Below are positions 1 through 6,062 of a stretch of DNA of 9,548 nt, in pieces. This DNA comes from JARICQ01 sp964428475. Lineage in GTDB: Bacteria > Bacillota > Clostridia > Tissierellales > Tissierellaceae. The DNA is taken from positions 1 through 9,548 of the forward strand of contig CAYRYO010000061.1 in the NCBI GenBank assembly GCA_964428475.1, given 5' to 3'. A program made the translations under genes and the position numbers. Position 1 is the first letter of the stretch. The number at the start of each line of letters is the position of its first letter. Under the pieces are notes generated by a model, which worked only from the letters and a program-made list of their open reading frames with translations, had not been told where the DNA came from and did not search any database.

Positions 1-1037
1 GTTTGACCCTCAAATTGCGGTTCCATTAGCTTTACAGATAGTATTCCCGTAAGACCTTCTCTGACATCTTCCCCACTCAGATTTTCATCTTTTTCTTTTA
101 TATAGCCATATTTTCTTCCATAATCATTGATTACTCTCGTAAGAGCAGTTCTAAGTCCAGATAGATGTGTACCACCTTCTGTAGTGTTTATATTATTGGC
201 AAAGGTAAATATATTTTCTGAATATCCATCTGTATATTGAAGTGCAAGCTCTACACTAGCATCATCTTTTTTACCTTCAAAATACATTACATTTTTTTGT
301 ATAGGTTCTTTATTTTTATTTATATATTCTACAAATGACCTTATGCCACCTTCGTAATGAAATTCAATTTCTCTTTCTTTGTCTTGTCTTTCATCTTTTA
401 AAATTATCCTTACTCCTTTATTTAAAAAGGCCATTTCTCTAAATCTATTTTTAAGGGTTTCAAAATTATATTCAGTTATTTCGAATATAGTTGAATCTGG
501 TTTAAAGTAAATAGTAGTACCAGTGCTAGTACTCTTTCCTACTTCTTTGAGTTCACTTGCAGCAATTCCTCTTTCAAACCTCTGCATATATTCTTTATTA
601 TTTCTTCTTACTTTGACTTCAAGCCATTCTGAAAGTGCATTTACTACAGATACACCTACTCCATGAAGTCCTCCAGATACTTTATAGGCTCCATTATTAA
701 ATTTTCCACCAGCATGTAGTATAGTAAGCACTGTTTCTACTGTACTTTTCCCAGTTTGTGGATGTTTTTCAACTGGAATTCCACTTCCATTATCTGATAC
801 TTTTATAGAATTATCATTAAAAATAGTGACCCTTATGGTGTCACAAATTCCAGCTAATGCCTCATCTATACTATTATCTACTACTTCGTACACTAAATGA
901 TGTAAACCCTTTGGACCAGTGCTACCTATATACATTCCCGGTCTTTTTCTAACTGGATCCAGACCTTCTAGCACTTGAATATCTTCAGCACCATAATGTC
1001 TGTTATTTCCATTTGTATCATTTTTACTATTCGGCAT
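1..1037 (-). CDS. gyrB: DNA gyrase subunit B, N-terminal part (cut by window edge)
   Basis: ATPase subunit of the type II topoisomerase that introduces negative supercoils, working with GyrA. The 345 visible codons are open throughout and cover the GHKL ATPase domain and most of the transducer domain. Seen: the nucleotide-binding helix YEVVDNSIDEALAG (50-63) with the expected catalytic Glu51 and Mg-binding Asn55, SDNGSGIP (81-88), the ATP lid SGGLHGVGVSVVNALS (121-136), QRFERG (152-157), TTEGGTH (285-291) and REGLTGILSVK (326-336). The window stops at QFEGQ, whose last Gln should open the QTK loop, so about 300 residues of TOPRIM and tail are missing. The ATG at 1037 is supported by GGAGG at 1044-1048, 6 nt away. 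It is the last visible gene of the minus-strand operon, with remB ending 20 nt upstream; gyrA probably follows outside the window. Confidence 0.98.
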   Translation of the reverse strand, partial: MPNSKNDTNGNNRHYGAEDIQVLEGLDPVRKRPGMYIGSTGPKGLHHLVYEVVDNSIDEALAGICDTIRVTIFNDNSIKVSDNGSGIPVEKHPQTGKSTVETVLTILHAGGKFNNGAYKVSGGLHGVGVSVVNALSEWLEVKVRRNNKEYMQRFERGIAASELKEVGKSTSTGTTIYFKPDSTIFEITEYNFETLKNRFREMAFLNKGVRIILKDERQDKEREIEFHYEGGIRSFVEYINKNKEPIQKNVMYFEGKKDDASVELALQYTDGYSENIFTFANNINTTEGGTHLSGLRTALTRVINDYGRKYGYIKEKDENLSGEDVREGLTGILSVKLMEPQFEGQ

Positions 1038-1057
1038 TTCTTTCCTCCATTCCTATA

Positions 1058-1315
1058 TTATATATTTAAAACATTTCTACCTACTAATGTTTTTGAAGAT
1101 ATATTTGAAGTATATATCTTTGGATTGTTTTTTCCACTTGCAACTAATATATATGATTTTGTATATTCATCTATATTTCCAACTATAGATCCCTTATTTA
1201 TAAGATTAGATAAAAATTCTCTGGTCTTGATTGAAGCTTCCGCAGTCTTTTTATCAAGTATTGCTATTATATCTTCTTTATATACAACCTTGTTTTCTCC
1301 AATATGAATAATCAT
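1058..1315 (-). CDS. remB: RemB-like extracellular matrix regulator (YaaB family)
   Basis: An 85-residue protein resembling B. subtilis RemB/YaaB, a small DUF370-type protein related to the DNA-binding matrix regulator RemA. Seen: N-terminal MIIHIGENKVVYKEDIIAIL, matching the family pattern M-x-I-H-x-G-x-x-x-V-x-x-x-x-I-x-x-I-x-D, and a basic C-terminal half containing SYILVASGKNN and IYTSNISSKTLVGR. Position supports the call strongly: in B. subtilis the gene sits between recF and gyrB, as here. The ATG at 1315 has a GGGGG-containing ribosome binding site at 1322-1326, and the recF stop lies 13 nt upstream, so co-translation in the operon is likely. Its precise role is not settled from sequence; RemB in B. 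subtilis is linked to biofilm matrix expression, and whether that applies here is inference. Confidence 0.85.
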   Translation of the reverse strand: MIIHIGENKVVYKEDIIAILDKKTAEASIKTREFLSNLINKGSIVGNIDEYTKSYILVASGKNNPKIYTSNISSKTLVGRNVLNI

Positions 1316-1328
1316 GCTCTTCCCCCAT

Positions 1329-2429
1329 CTATTTCAAGTTTCCATCTTCTATATGGAATACTTTATATTCTATATCAGCTAAATCATTTAGCTCTACCGC
1401 ATCTGTAACAGTTATAATAGTTTGCATATCTTTAAAAGACTTTACAAGATATTTTCTTCTCTCTTCATCAAGTTCTGAAAAAACATCATCTAATAATAAT
1501 ACAGGATAATTACCAACTTGTCTATTTATTAGCTCTACTTCCGACAATTTAATAGATAAGACGGCAGTTCTCTGCTGCCCTTGAGATCCAAATGTTTTTA
1601 AATCCTTATCGTTTGTAAACATCTCTATATCATCTCTATGAGGACCAAATTCTGTAAAATTCGTTTCAATATCCTTAGCTATATTATTCTTTAACTTTTC
1701 TAGATATTTCTTTTCCATCTCTATTTTATCTTCATATATATCTATATTTGATGAGTATTTCAAACTTAAATTTTCCATACCACTAGTAGTTGTTTTGTGA
1801 ATTCTATTGCTAATACAAGATAATTCCTTTATATATTTATTTCTTTCAATAATTATTTCACTGCCTAACTTTATTAATTGTAAATCAAATACATCCAAAA
1901 TACTAGATATATTTTTTTTAAATTTAGCTGATTTAAGTGCATTGTTTCTCTGAAACAATACTCTATTGTATCTACTAATATTATGATGATAAATAGGTTT
2001 TACTTGAGAAATTTCTCCATTTAAAAAAGTTCTTCTCTCCTGAGGACCACCTTTTATTAAATTTAAATCTTCTGGAGAAAATATCACAACATTTAATCCA
2101 CTGTACAATTCCTTATAGTTTTTAAGTTCTGTTTTATTTACCTTTATTCTCTTTGTTTTATTTCGCTCCATCTTTATTTCTATAAGCTTGTCAAATTGGC
2201 CTACATTCATATTTGCTCCAATGTAGGCCTGAGTCTTATCAAAATTTATTATTTCTCTATCTCTATTAGTCCTAAAAGATTTACCCCTAGCACACATATA
2301 TATAGCTTCTAGTAAATTTGTCTTTCCCTGAGCATTTTTTCCTATAAAAATATTTGTTTTTCCATTTAATTCTACATACAAATTATCATAATTTCTATAA
2401 TTTATGAGCTTAATATTTTCTACATGCAA
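1329..2429 (-). CDS. recF: DNA replication and repair protein RecF
   Basis: SMC/ABC-type ATPase that, with RecO and RecR, helps load RecA at single-strand gaps. A 366-residue product, normal for the family. Seen: N-terminal strand HVENIKLINYRNY, Walker A GKNAQGKT (30-37), ABC signature GSQGQQRT (281-288), Walker B LLLDDVFSELD (311-321) and the D-loop region after it. Start choice: the open frame extends to a GTG at 2438, but AAGGAG (2438-2443) overlaps that GTG. A TTG at 2427-2429 lies 8 nt beyond the Shine-Dalgarno and gives MHVENIKL..YRNY, aligning with the B. subtilis start MYIQNLELTSYRNY. TTG is therefore preferred. It lies 27 nt after rlbA and just before remB in the dnaA-gyrB operon. 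Confidence 0.97.
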   Translation of the reverse strand: MHVENIKLINYRNYDNLYVELNGKTNIFIGKNAQGKTNLLEAIYMCARGKSFRTNRDREIINFDKTQAYIGANMNVGQFDKLIEIKMERNKTKRIKVNKTELKNYKELYSGLNVVIFSPEDLNLIKGGPQERRTFLNGEISQVKPIYHHNISRYNRVLFQRNNALKSAKFKKNISSILDVFDLQLIKLGSEIIIERNKYIKELSCISNRIHKTTTSGMENLSLKYSSNIDIYEDKIEMEKKYLEKLKNNIAKDIETNFTEFGPHRDDIEMFTNDKDLKTFGSQGQQRTAVLSIKLSEVELINRQVGNYPVLLLDDVFSELDEERRKYLVKSFKDMQTIITVTDAVELNDLADIEYKVFHIEDGNLK

Positions 2430-2437
2430 AAAAAACA

Positions 2438-2443
2438 CTCCTT
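2438..2443 (-). promoter_or_regulatory. Shine-Dalgarno deciding the recF TTG start
   Basis: AAGGAG on the minus strand. It overlaps the most upstream in-frame GTG (2436-2438), which therefore cannot use it. It sits 8 nt before TTG 2427-2429, a normal spacing. This is the main reason for calling the shorter recF. Confidence 0.75.
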
Positions 2444-2456
2444 AAAGCAAATATTA

Positions 2457-2666
2457 TTATATCACAAGAAATTTTTCATATCCTGATATCTCTACTATAT
2501 CATCTATCCTAAGTTTTTTGCCTCTTTGAAGACATATTTCATCGTTTACAAGTACTTCACCATTACTTATTAGGATTTTAGCTTCACCTCCTGTCTGTAC
2601 AAGAGCAGTTAGTTTTAGAAATTGATCGAGTTTTATATATTCAGTCTCTATTTTAATTTGTTCCAT
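2457..2666 (-). CDS. rlbA: S4-domain RNA-binding protein RlbA (YaaA)
   Basis: A 69-residue single S4-domain protein, the usual gene between dnaN and recF in Firmicutes. Seen: the S4 pattern IKLDQFLKLTALVQTGGEAK (11-30), then ILISNGEVLVNDE (31-43) and RGKKLRIDDIVE (48-59). This family contacts structured RNA and has been linked to ribosome assembly; that role comes from family knowledge. Start choice: the frame extends to an ATG at 2687 inside dnaN, but the ATG at 2666 has AAGGAGG at 2672-2678, 5 nt away, and begins at the usual point before the S4 fold. The dnaN stop TAA (2677-2679) shares bases with this Shine-Dalgarno, so translation is probably coupled to dnaN. Confidence 0.92.
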   Translation of the reverse strand: MEQIKIETEYIKLDQFLKLTALVQTGGEAKILISNGEVLVNDEICLQRGKKLRIDDIVEISGYEKFLVI

Positions 2667-2676
2667 ACTTTCCTCC

Positions 2677-3783
2677 TTAAAAATCATCTTGAGCTAATCT
2701 TACTGGAAGTACCAAATAAGTATAATTTTCATCATCAATTGGATTTATTATACATGGATTTAAACTTCCCATAAATTTAAGCTCTATGGTTTCACTTTCA
2801 ATTATCTTTATACCTTCTAGTATATATCTTGAGTTAAAAGCAATACTAATTTCTTCTCCTTTTATTTCAGTAGAAATCACTTCATTTACATTTCCAATCT
2901 CTGAATTAGAATTTATGATTAATTCATTTTGTTTTATAGTGAATTTAACTAAATTTGCTTTTTCTTCCTTAGCTAAAAGTGAAGCTCTTTCCAAACTATT
3001 TTGGAGTTCTCTTTTATTTACTTTTATGCTAGTCTTGTGATCATTTCTTATTATTTCCTTGTAATTTAGAAATTGACCTTCTAAAAGTCTTGAATACACT
3101 ATTGTCTTGCCTATATTAAACATTACATGTCCCGGTGCTATAGCTATTTTTAGTATATCATCAGATTCATCTAATATTTTATTTATTTCATTTAGTATTC
3201 TTCCTGGTACTATTATTTTTGTATAATTTTCAGAATTTATAGGCATTTGCCTAAGAGATAGTCTATATCCATCTAATGCTACAAAAGATATATTATCATC
3301 TTCTATTTCAAATAAAACTCCAGATAATGCTGGTCTAGTTTCATCTTGAATAGTTGCAAATACAGTTTGTCTGATTGCATTTCTAAATAAATCTCTATCT
3401 ATTTCAAAGCTATCTTGTTCAAGTATTATTGGAAGATCTGGATATTCATTTGCTAAACCTCCAATTATATTAAACTCGGAATTTTGACATTTTATATTTA
3501 TATTATTGTCAACTACATCAATATATATATCTTCATGAGGAAGTTTTCTTACTATATCTCCAAATAATTTTGAATTTATAACTATAGAACCTTCTACTTC
3601 TATATCACAATCTATATAAGTTTCTATACTAACTTCAAGATCTGTAGCTGTTAACTTTAATCTGTCATTTTTAGCTTCAAAAAGTATTCCATCTAGTATT
3701 TGAAGAGTAGTCCTAGAAGATATTCCCTTTTGAGCAATACCTATATGTTTTGATAAGTTTCTTTGATCTATTTTAATTTTCAT
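2677..3783 (-). CDS. dnaN: DNA polymerase III beta subunit (sliding clamp)
   Basis: Ring-forming processivity clamp that tethers the replicative polymerase and many repair proteins to DNA. A 368-residue product, normal for the family, with the expected three repeated clamp domains (about 1-120, 121-245 and 246-368). Seen: MKIKIDQRNLSKHIGIAQKG at the start, TLQILDGILFEA (26-37), TRPALSGVLFEIED in the second domain, FVALDGYRLSLRQ, and the C-terminal LVLPVR (357-362) that lines the partner-binding pocket. A short tail, LAQDDF, follows. The ATG at 3783 has AAGGAGG immediately upstream (3789-3795). It lies downstream of dnaA, separated by 189 nt of origin sequence, and its stop codon overlaps the rlbA ribosome binding site. 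Confidence 0.98.
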   Translation of the reverse strand: MKIKIDQRNLSKHIGIAQKGISSRTTLQILDGILFEAKNDRLKLTATDLEVSIETYIDCDIEVEGSIVINSKLFGDIVRKLPHEDIYIDVVDNNINIKCQNSEFNIIGGLANEYPDLPIILEQDSFEIDRDLFRNAIRQTVFATIQDETRPALSGVLFEIEDDNISFVALDGYRLSLRQMPINSENYTKIIVPGRILNEINKILDESDDILKIAIAPGHVMFNIGKTIVYSRLLEGQFLNYKEIIRNDHKTSIKVNKRELQNSLERASLLAKEEKANLVKFTIKQNELIINSNSEIGNVNEVISTEIKGEEISIAFNSRYILEGIKIIESETIELKFMGSLNPCIINPIDDENYTYLVLPVRLAQDDF

Positions 3784-3830
3784 AATTGCCTCCTTTTTTC
3801 TCCCAAGATATAAAAAGAATATATAATATA

Positions 3831-3848
3831 TAGTAGTAATAGTAGTAG
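3831..3848 (+). other. Tandem DnaA-trio array (unwinding element)
   Basis: Six consecutive triplets TAG-TAG-TAA-TAG-TAG-TAG on the plus strand, next to a GGGCC cluster and 12 nt from a perfect DnaA box at 3861. DnaA-trios are TAG/TAA-type triplets that guide a DnaA filament onto one strand as DNA opens. The 3' end of the array faces the box, as expected. AT-only DNA continues on the far side. The match is by pattern only. Confidence 0.8.
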
Positions 3849-3860
3849 GGCCTGTTATTA

Positions 3861-3869
3861 TGTGGATAA
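3861..3869 (-). promoter_or_regulatory. DnaA box TTATCCACA (perfect)
   Basis: Reads TGTGGATAA on the plus strand. It is the box nearest the GC cluster and triplet array, so it is the probable launch point for the unwinding filament. Confidence 0.85.
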
Positions 3870-3914
3870 GTACATATAACTAGAAAACAGTAAATGTTTT
3901 TGAATTTAATAACA

Positions 3915-3923
3915 TGTGGATAA
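3915..3923 (-). promoter_or_regulatory. DnaA box TTATCCACA (perfect)
   Basis: Reads TGTGGATAA on the plus strand, in the same orientation as the box at 3861 and 54 nt from it, about five helical turns. The two share flanks: TTAT or ACA before and AAGTA after (TGTGGATAAGTA), suggesting a partial local duplication. Confidence 0.85.
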
Positions 3924-3972
3924 GTAAAGTATAAATCAGAAAACTACCCACAGAAGCAAATTAAATTGTATA

Positions 3973-5304
3973 TTACTTTTTTAAGTCTTCTACTATATTA
4001 TCTATTTTATTTTTCAAATTTAAATCATCATTTATCTCACCAGCTATTTTATCATAGGCATGAATAACAGTAGTGTGATCTCTACCTCCAAATTCATCTC
4101 CTATCTTTGGAAGAGATAAATCTGTAAGTTCACGCGTCAAGTACATTGCAATTTGTCTTGGATATGCAATAGCTCGAGTTCTCTTTTTAGAATTAAAATC
4201 ATCCATCTTTATATTGAAATTTTTAGATATAGACTGCTTAATAGTATCTACAGTAACTTCCTTGATTTTGCTATTTGACAAGATATCCTTTAAAGCTTCT
4301 TCTGCTAGTTCTTCAGTTACTTGTGAATTTGTAAGTGAAGAATATGCGACTACTCTTATAAGTGCACCTTCGAGTTCACGAATATTTGACCTAATTTTTG
4401 TAGCTATATATAACATTACATTGTCACTAACAATAATATTTTCGATATTAGCTTTTTTTCTAAGTATGGCAACTCTGGTTTCTAAATCTGGAGCTTGTAT
4501 ATCTGCAATTAAACCCCATTCAAATCTCGATCTAAGTCTATCTTCAAGTGTAGGAATATCTTTTGGTGGTCTATCACTAGATATTATTATTTGTTTATTT
4601 GCCTCATGTAGAGCATTAAATGTATGAAAGAATTCTTCTTGAGTACCTTCTTTTCCCGCAATAAACTGTATATCATCCACTAATAGTACATCTATATTTC
4701 TATATTTATTTCTAAATTCTTCATTTCTATACTCTCTAATTGAATTGATAAGCTCATTTGTAAATTTTTCAGATGATACATATACGACCTTGGAGTTTGG
4801 GTTTTGACTCAATGTGTAATGACCAATTGCATGCATTAAATGAGTTTTTCCAAGTCCAACTCCACCATAGATAAATAGAGGATTATATGCCTTAGCAGGT
4901 GCTTCGGCTACAGCCAGTGATGCAGCGTGAGCGAATCTATTGCTGCTTCCTATTACAAAACTATCAAAGGTGTATTTTGGATTTAATTGAGACTTTTGAT
5001 TGCTGTCATTTGTATCTTGAGTGATGGTTTGTCCATTAAAATCGTAGTCTTCTTCACCTGGCATAGTAAATATAATCTCAAAATCTTCCTCAGTAACTTG
5101 TTTAAATGCATTTTTTATAAGATTTAAGTAGCGCCCTATTAATATATTCTTTGTAAAATCGTTGGGAGCTGCTAAAATTACTTCTCCATCTGAAATGTGA
5201 ATAGGTTCAACTGTCTTTAACCAAGTATTAAAGCTTACTTCTGTCAGTTCTACCTTAATTAAATTAAGTACTTCTATCCAAATATTGTCTAAATTTGAAG
5301 ACAT
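3973..5304 (-). CDS. dnaA: Chromosomal replication initiator protein DnaA
   Basis: AAA+ ATPase that binds DnaA boxes, opens the origin and helps load the helicase; it also represses its own gene in many bacteria. A 443-residue product. Seen: domain I (about 1-80, IWIEVLNLIKVELTEVSFNTWL), a short Asn/Gln/Asp-rich linker (about 85-108), Walker A GGVGLGKTH (147-155), Walker B LLVDD (207-211), sensor I IIISSDRPP (239-247), arginine-finger box RLRSRFEWG (256-264), and the C-terminal DNA-binding domain with RQIAMYLTRELTDLSLPKIG and signature GGRDHTTVIHA (406-416). Start choice: the frame stays open to 5442, but the extra 46 residues are low-complexity hydrophobic sequence from AT-rich origin DNA. 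The ATG at 5304 has AAAGGAGGT (5311-5319) 6 nt upstream and fits family length. Confidence 0.98.
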   Translation of the reverse strand: MSSNLDNIWIEVLNLIKVELTEVSFNTWLKTVEPIHISDGEVILAAPNDFTKNILIGRYLNLIKNAFKQVTEEDFEIIFTMPGEEDYDFNGQTITQDTNDSNQKSQLNPKYTFDSFVIGSSNRFAHAASLAVAEAPAKAYNPLFIYGGVGLGKTHLMHAIGHYTLSQNPNSKVVYVSSEKFTNELINSIREYRNEEFRNKYRNIDVLLVDDIQFIAGKEGTQEEFFHTFNALHEANKQIIISSDRPPKDIPTLEDRLRSRFEWGLIADIQAPDLETRVAILRKKANIENIIVSDNVMLYIATKIRSNIRELEGALIRVVAYSSLTNSQVTEELAEEALKDILSNSKIKEVTVDTIKQSISKNFNIKMDDFNSKKRTRAIAYPRQIAMYLTRELTDLSLPKIGDEFGGRDHTTVIHAYDKIAGEINDDLNLKNKIDNIVEDLKK

Positions 5305-5360
5305 TTTTCGACCTCCTTTTTTTAAGATGTTTGTATCGATGAAAAAAAAATAATAGCTAT

Positions 5361-5388
5361 AATATATAGTTATAAACATAGTTATCAA
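5361..5388 (-). promoter_or_regulatory. Candidate dnaA promoter overlapping a DnaA box
   Basis: On the minus strand, TTGATA (5383-5388) serves as a -35 and TATATT (5361-5366) as a -10, 16 nt apart; each matches 5 of 6 consensus bases. An alternative -10, TATTAT (5359-5364), gives 18-nt spacing. The -35 overlaps the near-consensus DnaA box TTATCAACA (5382-5390), which would suit autorepression by DnaA. In DNA this AT-rich, chance matches are common, so the call is tentative. Confidence 0.35.
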
Positions 5389-5577
5389 CAAATATATATT
5401 AATTATAATAAATAAAATCATTAAAATAATTTCTATAAACATGTGTATATTATATTGATAAATTGTGAATAAATAAATTTTCTATAAAGATATCAACTTA
5501 TTCACAGATAAAAACATATGTATTTGTGGATATAAGATGGCTAAATAACTACTCTTAATAGATTATAACATAAAATG

Positions 5578-5623
5578 ATAAAACTTATACACAAACTATC
5601 CACAAACTGTGCATAAGTTTTAT
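5578..5623. repeat. Inverted repeat enclosing three DnaA boxes
   Basis: Arms 5578-5593 and 5608-5623 are 16 nt long and complementary at 15 positions, with a 14-nt spacer. Each arm holds a perfect DnaA box (TTATACACA and TGTGCATAA), and the spacer holds a third, CTATCCACA (5596-5604). The complementarity extends beyond the 9-nt boxes into flanking ATAAAAC/GTTTTAT, more than two opposed boxes alone would give. Confidence 0.85.
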
Positions 5624-5695
5624 TGTTAGTATATATTTAAAAACTATCCACATGCTATTTAATAATAACAAAAAAAATACTTTAATTCAATAAAT

Positions 5696-5726
5696 TTATC
5701 CACAAGTTTTATAAAACTGTAGATAA
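5696..5726. repeat. Imperfect palindrome of two opposed DnaA boxes
   Basis: The perfect box TTATCCACA (5696-5704) and TGTAGATAA (5718-5726) point toward each other across a short AGTTTTATAAAAC centre. The 31-nt site is palindromic apart from one mismatch and one unpaired A. It is the last DnaA-box pair before the rpmH promoter. Confidence 0.7.
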
Positions 5727-5767
5727 AGTAAAATATCGATTATAATTAGATGTTTTATTTATAATTC

Positions 5768-5796
5768 TTGACATATAAGGTTTAAATAAATATAAT
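5768..5796 (+). promoter_or_regulatory. Consensus sigma-A promoter for rpmH
   Basis: TTGACA (5768-5773) and TATAAT (5791-5796) match the vegetative consensus at all twelve positions with the ideal 17-nt spacer. Transcription should begin near 5803, giving a leader of about 75 nt before rpmH. It lies 41 nt beyond the last DnaA box. A perfect promoter suits a highly expressed ribosomal protein gene, and it probably feeds the whole rpmH-mnmE block. Confidence 0.9.
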
Positions 5797-5864
5797 CATT
5801 AGTAGTATTCATAATTTTACTATGAAAACTCTATATTATTATATATTTCTGAAGTTATATATTG

Positions 5865-5873
5865 AAGGAGGTG
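5865..5873 (+). promoter_or_regulatory. Strong Shine-Dalgarno for the rpmH TTG start
   Basis: AAGGAGGTG pairs almost completely with the 16S rRNA tail. It is 6 nt from TTG 5880-5882 and only 3 nt from a second in-frame TTG at 5877-5879, so spacing favours the later codon. Confidence 0.85.
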
Positions 5874-5879
5874 TTTTTG

Positions 5880-6014
5880 TTGAAAAGAACTTATCAACCG
5901 AAAAAAAGACATAGAAGCAAAGAGCACGGTTTTAGAAAAAGAATGAGAACTAAAGCAGGTAGAGAAATAATTAGAAAAAGAAGAAAAAGAGGTAGAAAAA
6001 AATTAACTGCATAG
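5880..6014 (+). CDS. rpmH: 50S ribosomal protein L34
   Basis: A small, very basic structural protein of the large ribosomal subunit. The product has 44 residues, the standard bacterial length. Seen: MKRTYQPKKRHRSKEHGFRK followed by an Arg/Lys-rich helix (RMRTKAGREIIRKRRKRGRKKLTA), with the family hallmarks KRTYQP and HGFRxRMxTKAGR. Start is TTG at 5880; no ATG is available. A tandem in-frame TTG at 5877 would add one residue (MLKRTYQP), but it is only 3 nt from the Shine-Dalgarno. It is the first gene of the rightward block, directly behind a consensus promoter, and its stop codon is built into a terminator-like hairpin. Confidence 0.97.
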   Translation: MKRTYQPKKRHRSKEHGFRKRMRTKAGREIIRKRRKRGRKKLTA

Positions 6015-6037
6015 ACCACTCACAAGGTGGTCTTTTT
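6013..6037 (+). terminator. Terminator/attenuator hairpin between rpmH and rnpA
   Basis: AGACCAC (6013-6019) pairs with GTGGTCT (6027-6033), with an extra T-G wobble and a 5-nt CACAA loop, followed by TTTTT at 6033-6037. The stem begins inside the rpmH stop codon TAG (6012-6014). The U-run is short, so partial termination is likely. This would let L34 be made in excess over the RNase P protein and the genes downstream. Confidence 0.75.
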
Positions 6038-6062
6038 GTAACTGCATGTTGGGAGTAGAATA

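Larger units (their letters stand above)
3784..3972. other. oriC: Downstream oriC segment between dnaA and dnaN
   Basis: A 189-nt gene-free stretch that looks like the unwinding half of a bipartite origin. Reading from the dnaA end: a degenerate box CTACCCACA (3944-3952), two perfect boxes (3915-3923 and 3861-3869), a GC cluster GGGCC (3848-3852), six TAG/TAA triplets (3831-3848), then an AT-only tract (3819-3830) toward the dnaN ribosome binding site. The same order and polarity relative to dnaA-dnaN is known in B. subtilis, where DNA opens in this interval. No terminator hairpin is apparent, so dnaA transcripts can run into dnaN. Confidence 0.85.
5382..5726. promoter_or_regulatory. DnaA-box cluster of the upstream origin
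   Basis: Perfect TTATNCACA boxes: 5464-5472 (minus), 5498-5506 (plus), 5585-5593 (plus), 5608-5616 (minus) and 5696-5704 (plus). Eight-of-nine matches: 5382-5390 TTATCAACA, 5442-5450 TGTGTATAT (minus), 5525-5533 TGTGGATAT (minus), 5596-5604 CTATCCACA, 5644-5652 CTATCCACA and 5718-5726 TGTAGATAA (minus). The density on both strands far exceeds chance and marks the initiator-binding half of oriC. Boxes often occur as opposed pairs: 5464/5498, 5585/5608 and 5696/5718. The fourth (N) base differs between the perfect boxes (T, T, A, G and C reading TTATNCACA). Confidence 0.92.
5305..5879. other. oriC: Upstream oriC region between dnaA and rpmH
   Basis: A 575-nt gene-free, extremely AT-rich stretch separating divergent dnaA and rpmH. 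It contains the dnaA ribosome binding site (5311-5319), a candidate dnaA promoter, about eleven DnaA boxes between 5382 and 5726, and the rpmH promoter (5768-5796) with a roughly 75-nt leader. No open frame here resembles a protein. Together with the 3784-3972 segment it forms a bipartite origin around dnaA, as in B. subtilis. Transcription diverges from it on both sides, which fits bidirectional replication. Confidence 0.93.

Noticed and set aside
975..1307. Plus-strand frame of 110 codons with a membrane-like product.
   Set aside because: It is antisense to remB and the start of gyrB; the hydrophobic look comes from reading AT-rich coding DNA backwards. It has no recognisable domain.
3944..3952. 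CTACCCACA as a third DnaA box in the dnaA-dnaN gap.
   Set aside because: It matches seven of nine bases and departs from consensus at two otherwise conserved positions; mentioned only as degenerate.
4214..4627. Plus-strand frame of 137 codons inside dnaA.
   Set aside because: It is fully antisense to the conserved AAA+ and C-terminal regions of dnaA and lacks similarity to any family I know.
5307..5313. TTCGACC resembling a Spo0A box (TTCGACA) just before dnaA.
   Set aside because: It is a single six-of-seven match overlapping the dnaA Shine-Dalgarno; too weak to claim Spo0A control without supporting sites.
5305..5442. Open frame extending DnaA by 46 hydrophobic residues (MFIEIILMILF...).
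   Set aside because: It lies in AT-rich origin DNA, contains no family similarity and is preceded by no ribosome binding site. The ATG at 5304 has an excellent Shine-Dalgarno and gives the normal DnaA length.
5800..5808. A second TAG-TAG-TAT run near the rpmH transcription start as another DnaA-trio.
   Set aside because: It has only two good triplets, no adjacent GC cluster, and the nearest DnaA box is over 70 nt away.
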